From NCBI GenBank assembly GCA_903926285.1, contig CAIYIP010000232.1, positions 1 through 9,707 of the forward strand: a stretch of DNA of 9,707 nucleotides. The letters are read 5' to 3'. This DNA is from an uncultured Gammaproteobacteria bacterium (lineage in GTDB: Bacteria; Pseudomonadota; Gammaproteobacteria; Pseudomonadales; Pseudohongiellaceae). A program made the translations under genes and the position numbers. This document shows, one piece after another, positions 6,289-9,707 of this stretch. Within the stretch, counting starts at the first letter, position 1. Each line of letters begins with the position of its first letter. Below the pieces are notes generated by a model that saw nothing but the letters and a program-made list of their open reading frames with translations, was not told the DNA's origin and ran no database searches.

Positions 6289-7563
6289 GTGCCGCGTATT
6301 ATTTATAGCCTGTTGACCTATCTTCTCTTGCCGATCGTGTTGTTACGGCTGTTATGGCGCGCGCGCAAGGCACCGGCATATCGGCAGCGGTGGCCCGAGC
6401 GCCTCGGGTGGTATCCCGCAGCTTTGCAAACACATGCAGGGCCAAGCATAGTTTTTCATGCCGTATCTGTTGGTGAAGTCCACGCGGCACAGCCCTTGAT
6501 TGACGCAATTCTTCAAGCCCGGCTCGGGTTGAATGTGATTGTGACTGCCATGACACCAACGGGATCGGAGCGCGTGACGAAGCTCTTTGGCAACCGCGTC
6601 ACACACGTCTACCTGCCTTACGATGTGCCGGGCGCTGTGCAACGATTTCTTGCTGAATTTTCTCCGTCAGTTTTGGTGCTGCTCGAAACCGAACTCTGGC
6701 CCAATCTGATTCATTACTCGCACCTGCGCGGCTGCAAAATAATTCTGGCCAATGCGCGACTCTCGGCAAGATCGCAACAGCGTTATCAGCGTTTTTCTTC
6801 ACTGACACACAGTATGCTGCAAGACCTTGATGTTGTGCTTGCGCAAGCTGTCGACGATGGGATGCGCTTTCAGCAACTCGGGTTGGCTCCGGCAAAACTG
6901 CAAATAAACGGCACGCTTAAATTTGACGTGGCGGTGGATGGAGCCAAGGTGCAAAAGGCCCAAGCTTTCAAGTCAGACCTGAGTGAGCGTCCTGTCTGGA
7001 TCGCGGCGAGTACCCGTGAGGGCGAAGAGCGCAAGGTGTTGCAGGCCTTTGCGTTGGCCATCCAACAACTGCCTGCGTTATTGCTCGTCCTGGTGCCGCG
7101 TCATCCCGAACGTTTTGCCGAAACCCATCAGCTCGCCCAAGCCCTGGGTTACAAGGCGTTGCGTTACAGTTCAGGGCAGCCTGTTGGTCCTGATATTCAG
7201 GTGCTGGTGGGAGACACCATGGGTGACATGCAGTTTTATTACAGTCTTGCCGACCTGGCGTTTGTTGGTGGTTCGCTGGTTGATACCGGATGCCAGAACA
7301 TAATCGAACCCGCTGCGCTGGGCCTGCCGATTCTGACGGGGCCTTCACTTTACAATTTTCAGGCGGCAAGCGAACTTTTGTGTGCTGCTGGCGGGATGGA
7401 AGTTGTGGCTGATGCCCATGCGCTGGGCCTTCGGGTTGCAGCGTTGTTGCAAGCACCAGAGCTACTTTCAGCAATCGGAGCAAAAGCTGAAGCTGTGGTT
7501 GCGACCAATCAGGGTGCAACCACGCGCTTGAGTAAAGTGATACTTGAATGCTTGCCTTGCTGA
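6289..7563 (+). CDS. waaA: Kdo transferase WaaA (3-deoxy-D-manno-octulosonic acid transferase)
   Basis: This enzyme transfers Kdo from CMP-Kdo to lipid IVA at the cytoplasmic face of the inner membrane. It is anchored by an N-terminal hydrophobic segment (residues about 4-22), followed by RKAPAYRQRWPERLG, a hallmark of the family. HAVSVGE (57-63) carries the predicted catalytic base Glu63. Other family blocks follow in order: ETELWPNLI, ANARLSARS, AASTREGEE, LVLVPRHPERF, and the CMP-Kdo-binding FVGGSLVDTGCQNIIEPAALGLP near the C-terminus. I chose the GTG at 6289, which gives 424 residues, close to the enteric enzyme (425), and aligns with its first residues. The frame stays open upstream to a GTG at 6205 (452 residues), but those 28 extra residues resemble nothing in the family. 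Neither start has a strong ribosome binding site. The number of Kdo residues added (one or two) cannot be read. Its stop is 10 bases from the convergent tolC stop. Confidence 0.95.
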   Translation: MPRIIYSLLTYLLLPIVLLRLLWRARKAPAYRQRWPERLGWYPAALQTHAGPSIVFHAVSVGEVHAAQPLIDAILQARLGLNVIVTAMTPTGSERVTKLFGNRVTHVYLPYDVPGAVQRFLAEFSPSVLVLLETELWPNLIHYSHLRGCKIILANARLSARSQQRYQRFSSLTHSMLQDLDVVLAQAVDDGMRFQQLGLAPAKLQINGTLKFDVAVDGAKVQKAQAFKSDLSERPVWIAASTREGEERKVLQAFALAIQQLPALLLVLVPRHPERFAETHQLAQALGYKALRYSSGQPVGPDIQVLVGDTMGDMQFYYSLADLAFVGGSLVDTGCQNIIEPAALGLPILTGPSLYNFQAASELLCAAGGMEVVADAHALGLRVAALLQAPELLSAIGAKAEAVVATNQGATTRLSKVILECLPC

Positions 7564-7573
7564 GGGCGGTTAG

Positions 7574-8950
7574 TTATTCAGCGAGCCCTTCATTCAGATC
7601 CATCACATCCTGTGGCGTAAGCAGACCCGCGGCCTGTTTGAGGGCCAGCGTGTCCATCACATACTGGAAACGCGCATTGTCATAGTTGCGCTGGGCCTGG
7701 AAGCGCGAACGCTGCGCCAGCACCAGTTCCACCACGTTGCGGGTACCGACTTCAACACCCACTTGCGTGGCATCCAGCGCACTCTGCGCCGACACAATAA
7801 ACTGCGCCTGCGCCGCCACCGACCGCACATCGGTCTCCACACTGCGGTAGGAATTGCGCGTGCTCTGGGTGTTGTCACGCCGCGATTTCAGCAGCGCTTC
7901 CTCGCTCGCATCGCGGGTGTAATACGCCTGCCGCTTGCGTGCTGAATTGAGGCCGCCGGCAAACAGTGGCACCGTCAGGTTGATCGCCACGCTGGAGCGT
8001 TCATTGGCCGCGGCCGGGAAAAAGCTGAACGGGTTGGCCGATTCGTTCCAGTTGTAGTTGGCCGTCAGATCAAGGGTCGGGTACAAGGCGGCACGCGCGG
8101 CCTTGGCACTTTGTTCCTTGGCGTCCAGATCCAGCGCGGCGAGCTTGATGTCGAGGTTGCCTTGCTGGGCCAGGTTCACCCATTCGTTCATGTCGATTGG
8201 ATCAATCGACACAATCGGGAAGTCATCGCGCAGCTCGGCAACATTATTGTGGGGTTGGCCGGTAATGGCTTCGAGGGCTTCGAGACTCTGGTTGAGGTTG
8301 TTCTCCTCGACCAGGGTGTTGACGGCAGCAAGGTCGGCACTGGCCTGGCTGTCGTAGACATCGGTGATCGGGATCAGGCCCACATCAAAGCGCTGCTGGG
8401 TCTGGTCGAGGACCTGGTTGCTGGCGTCCTGCTCGGCACGAAAGGTGGCGAGGTTTTCCTGACTGCGCAGCACGGCAAAATAGGCAGTGGCGACTTTCAT
8501 GATCAGCGCCTGCTCGGACTGCACGAGGCGGGTGGCTGCGGCTTCATCGTCACGCCGGGCGGCCTGGTAGGCGTACCAGGCCTGGAAATTCATCAGGGCC
8601 TGGCGCAGGTTGAGGCCATAACTCTTGGAGATGAAGCTGTTGCTGAACGAGTGCTGGCGATCCGGTGGGTTTGGATCGGTGTCTCTGTCAGCGAGACCGG
8701 TGGTATCGCGGGAGGTGGTGCCGTCGAGGCTGACGGTGGGCAGCAGAAAGGATTTGCCCTGGTCCAGCAAGGTGTGGCTGGCATTAAAGGTGGCGCGGGC
8801 CTGGCGGATTTCCGGATCATTGGTCACCGCAAGGTTGTAGATCTGCAGCAGGTCGTCGGCGCTGGCGGTGGAGGCCGCAACCAGGGCCAGTATAGCTAGG
8901 CTCAAGTGCCGCGCGCGGCGCCTAAATTGAGGTAAAAACGTGGGGTTCAT
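7574..8950 (-). CDS. tolC: TolC-family outer membrane channel protein
   Basis: This is the outer-membrane and periplasmic duct shared by tripartite drug efflux pumps and type I secretion systems. With the start chosen here it has 458 residues, somewhat shorter than the E. coli protein (493 precursor), mainly at the C-terminus. A Sec signal peptide is clear: basic residues RRRAR at 10-14, a hydrophobic core of about 16-26, and an ASA site after residue 31, so the mature protein begins DDLLQIYNLAVTNDPEI, a typical OEP opening. Long alanine- and glutamine-rich helices with a repeated plan (two OEP domains) follow, including LNLRQALMNFQAWYAYQAAR, LIPITDVYDSQA, NLTVPLFAGGLNSARKRQA and RNVVELVLAQRSRFQAQRNYDNARFQYV. 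The ATG at 8950-8948 is preferred because GGAG lies six bases upstream. An ATG at 8953 is only three bases from it, and a TTG at 8962 overlaps the ribosome binding site. The gene is divergent from nudF, as in enteric bacteria, and sits behind a promoter with a palindromic operator. It could serve several pumps. Confidence 0.93.
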   Translation of the reverse strand: MNPTFLPQFRRRARHLSLAILALVAASTASADDLLQIYNLAVTNDPEIRQARATFNASHTLLDQGKSFLLPTVSLDGTTSRDTTGLADRDTDPNPPDRQHSFSNSFISKSYGLNLRQALMNFQAWYAYQAARRDDEAAATRLVQSEQALIMKVATAYFAVLRSQENLATFRAEQDASNQVLDQTQQRFDVGLIPITDVYDSQASADLAAVNTLVEENNLNQSLEALEAITGQPHNNVAELRDDFPIVSIDPIDMNEWVNLAQQGNLDIKLAALDLDAKEQSAKAARAALYPTLDLTANYNWNESANPFSFFPAAANERSSVAINLTVPLFAGGLNSARKRQAYYTRDASEEALLKSRRDNTQSTRNSYRSVETDVRSVAAQAQFIVSAQSALDATQVGVEVGTRNVVELVLAQRSRFQAQRNYDNARFQYVMDTLALKQAAGLLTPQDVMDLNEGLAE

Positions 8951-8966
8951 CATGGGCTCCAAGTCT

Positions 8967-8986
8967 CTGACTGACCAGCCAGTCAG
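8967..8986. promoter_or_regulatory. TetR-style palindromic operator in the tolC promoter
   Basis: CTGACTG-N6-CAGTCAG is a perfect inverted repeat with 7-base arms. It overlaps the downstream part of the predicted -10 and the likely transcription start of tolC, between promoter and ribosome binding site. Tandem TGAC/GTCA palindromes of this kind are common operators for TetR-family repressors of efflux genes. No regulator gene lies in the window, so the binding protein is an inference. Confidence 0.6.
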
Positions 8987-9012
8987 TTTATATTCAAAAG
9001 TTTTCCTGTCAA
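8985..9012 (-). promoter_or_regulatory. Sigma-70-type promoter for tolC
   Basis: On the minus strand a perfect -35 TTGACA (9012-9007) is followed after 16 bases by TAAACT (8990-8985), which matches four of six -10 consensus positions. An alternative TATAAA (8992-8987) gives a 14-base spacing, shorter than usual. Transcription would start near 8978, inside the palindrome, leaving a short leader that includes the GGAG before the ATG. Confidence 0.6.
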
Positions 9013-9142
9013 GGCAGTGTATGCAATTGAAAGTTTCAGGAAGGGTGTTAGTTCGTTAACAAGTGTCAGTAAAAGCTGTTGCATTGTAGCAAACAAACCC
9101 GGATTCTGGCGTTCAATGCCCCACCGGAAATTTGAGGAAAGC
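9013..9142. other. tolC-nudF intergenic region, nudF side
   Basis: These bases must hold the nudF promoter. The best hexamer pair I find is TTGCAT (9080-9085) with GATTCT (9103-9108) at 17 bases, which is weak. A short imperfect repeat, TTGC-attgta-GCAA, sits at 9080-9093 but is too small to interpret. No small gene is supported here. Confidence 0.3.
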
Positions 9143-9707
9143 ATGCACGATAACGCTGCTTCGGGATTTGGCGAAAATGATGTCAAAATCCTGGAAACCA
9201 TAAACTGTTACACAGGCTTTTTGCGCATCGACCGCGTGCGCCTCAAGTGCCGTTTGTTCCAGGGCGGCTGGAGCCAGGAGTTCTATCGGGAAGTCCTGCT
9301 ACGCGAACCCGGAGTCGGTATATTGTTATATGATCCTCATTTGGATAAGGTGTTGTTGGTCGAGCAATTCAGGATCGGCTGCGTAGACGATCAGCGCAAT
9401 GGCCCCTGGGCCCTCGAATTGGTAGCAGGTTTGCTGGAGGATGGCGAAACCCCTGCAGAAGTCGCGATCCGGGAAGCCCATGAAGAGACTGGCATGCAGG
9501 TTGAAGGCTTGCTTCCCGTTTGCGAGTACTACAACAGCCCCGGAGGCAGTGCAGAAAAGATGACCGTATTTTGTGCCAGTTTCGCCGCTGGCTTGGCCGG
9601 TGGAATTTTTGGCGTAGCAACCGAATCGGAAAACATCCGTACTGTCATTCTGTCCAGGGAGGAAGCTCTTGATGCTATTGCCAGCGGCAGAATCAACAAT
9701 GCCATGA
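9143..9707 (+). CDS. nudF: ADP-ribose pyrophosphatase NudF (Nudix hydrolase), partial (C-terminus missing)
   Basis: NudF hydrolyses ADP-ribose to AMP and ribose 5-phosphate in the cytoplasm, recycling a reactive nucleotide sugar. 188 codons are present before the right edge. The enteric protein has 209, so about 20 residues are missing. A complete Nudix box, GX5EX7REUXEEXGU, runs from GLLEDGE through REAHEETGM (about residues 102-124), with the Arg-Glu and Glu-Glu residues that bind divalent metal. Ahead of it, VLLVEQFRIG and PWALELVAG are typical of the ADP-ribose-specific subfamily. After it, YYNSPGGSAEKMTVF matches the subfamily's substrate-recognition region, in place of the proline-rich region of other Nudix groups. 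The ATG at 9143 has a good ribosome binding site (GAGGAAA ending two bases upstream). It is divergent from tolC. By analogy with enteric bacteria, yqiB, cpdA and parE might lie beyond the edge. Confidence 0.92.
   Translation, partial: MHDNAASGFGENDVKILETINCYTGFLRIDRVRLKCRLFQGGWSQEFYREVLLREPGVGILLYDPHLDKVLLVEQFRIGCVDDQRNGPWALELVAGLLEDGETPAEVAIREAHEETGMQVEGLLPVCEYYNSPGGSAEKMTVFCASFAAGLAGGIFGVATESENIRTVILSREEALDAIASGRINNAM

Noticed and set aside
6285..6308. ATG at 6285 as the waaA start
   Set aside because: It is in a different frame from waaA and meets a stop (TAG) within eight codons, so it can be at most a tiny leader.
6968..7519. Minus-strand open frame of 183 codons inside waaA
   Set aside because: It is antisense to conserved waaA motifs, has an odd composition rich in Pro, Gln and His, and no ribosome binding site was noted. 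It is a shadow frame.
8111..8899. Plus-strand open frame of 262 codons opposite tolC
   Set aside because: It lies wholly antisense to a clearly recognised TolC, is low-complexity (glycine- and valine-rich) and matches no family I know. It is best explained by codon bias in tolC.
8948..8962. TTG at 8962 as the tolC start
   Set aside because: The TTG overlaps the GGAG ribosome binding site, and the ATG at 8950 has proper spacing and gives a normal signal peptide.
8983..9201. Minus-strand open frame of 72 codons in the tolC-nudF gap
   Set aside because: It overlaps the tolC promoter and the nudF start and has no recognisable features. The well-supported Nudix gene on the plus strand takes precedence.
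1..9707. Defence system, CRISPR array, mobile element or tRNA genes
   Set aside because: I found no regularly spaced repeats, transposase-like frame, terminal repeats, cloverleaf or toxin/nuclease gene. All long frames are envelope or metabolic genes.

Overview
The window looks like chromosomal DNA from a gammaproteobacterium, probably of the Pseudomonas/Cellvibrio sort. It carries inner-core lipopolysaccharide (LPS) genes (a bifunctional hldE of family-typical length and waaA), a late lipid A acyltransferase, and tolC divergent from nudF, an arrangement also seen in enteric bacteria and pseudomonads. From memory, P. aeruginosa keeps hldE, an FAD oxidoreductase/aldo-keto reductase pair, waaA and tolC in the same neighbourhood. 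This placement rests on recognising families and gene order, not on a database search.

Layout. (1) 1-2370, minus strand: an unusual fusion of an LpxL-type acyltransferase with an LPS-kinase-like domain, followed through an ATGA overlap by a polytopic ArnT/GT39-like membrane protein that runs off the left edge. (2) 2371-2521: a short divergent promoter region with extended -10 elements on both strands. (3) 2522-3958, plus strand: hldE. (4) 3959-4084: a convergent gap with nested inverted repeats, probably a shared terminator. (5) 4085-6108, minus strand: a translationally coupled pair, an FAD-dependent oxidoreductase then an aldo/keto reductase. (6) 6109-6288: a divergent gap. (7) 6289-7563, plus strand: waaA, the Kdo transferase. 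(8) 7574-8950, minus strand: a TolC-family outer-membrane channel, convergent with waaA across only 10 bp. (9) 8951-9142: the tolC control region, with a good promoter overlapped by a TetR-style palindrome. (10) 9143-9707, plus strand: nudF, an ADP-ribose pyrophosphatase of the Nudix family, cut by the right edge.

How the genes fit together. HldE makes ADP-heptose, WaaA attaches Kdo to lipid IVA, and the LpxL domain adds a secondary acyl chain to Kdo2-lipid IVA. The kinase-like domain and the ArnT-like protein would fit modification of the core or of lipid A. TolC is the outer-membrane exit duct for efflux and type I secretion. The FAD/aldo-keto reductase pair is conserved-looking, but no substrate can be read from the sequence.

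No tRNA, rRNA, CRISPR array, insertion sequence or prophage signal was seen. The items most worth a second look are the acyltransferase-kinase fusion, whose kinase motifs look degenerate, the oxidoreductase pair inside an LPS locus, and the tolC operator.
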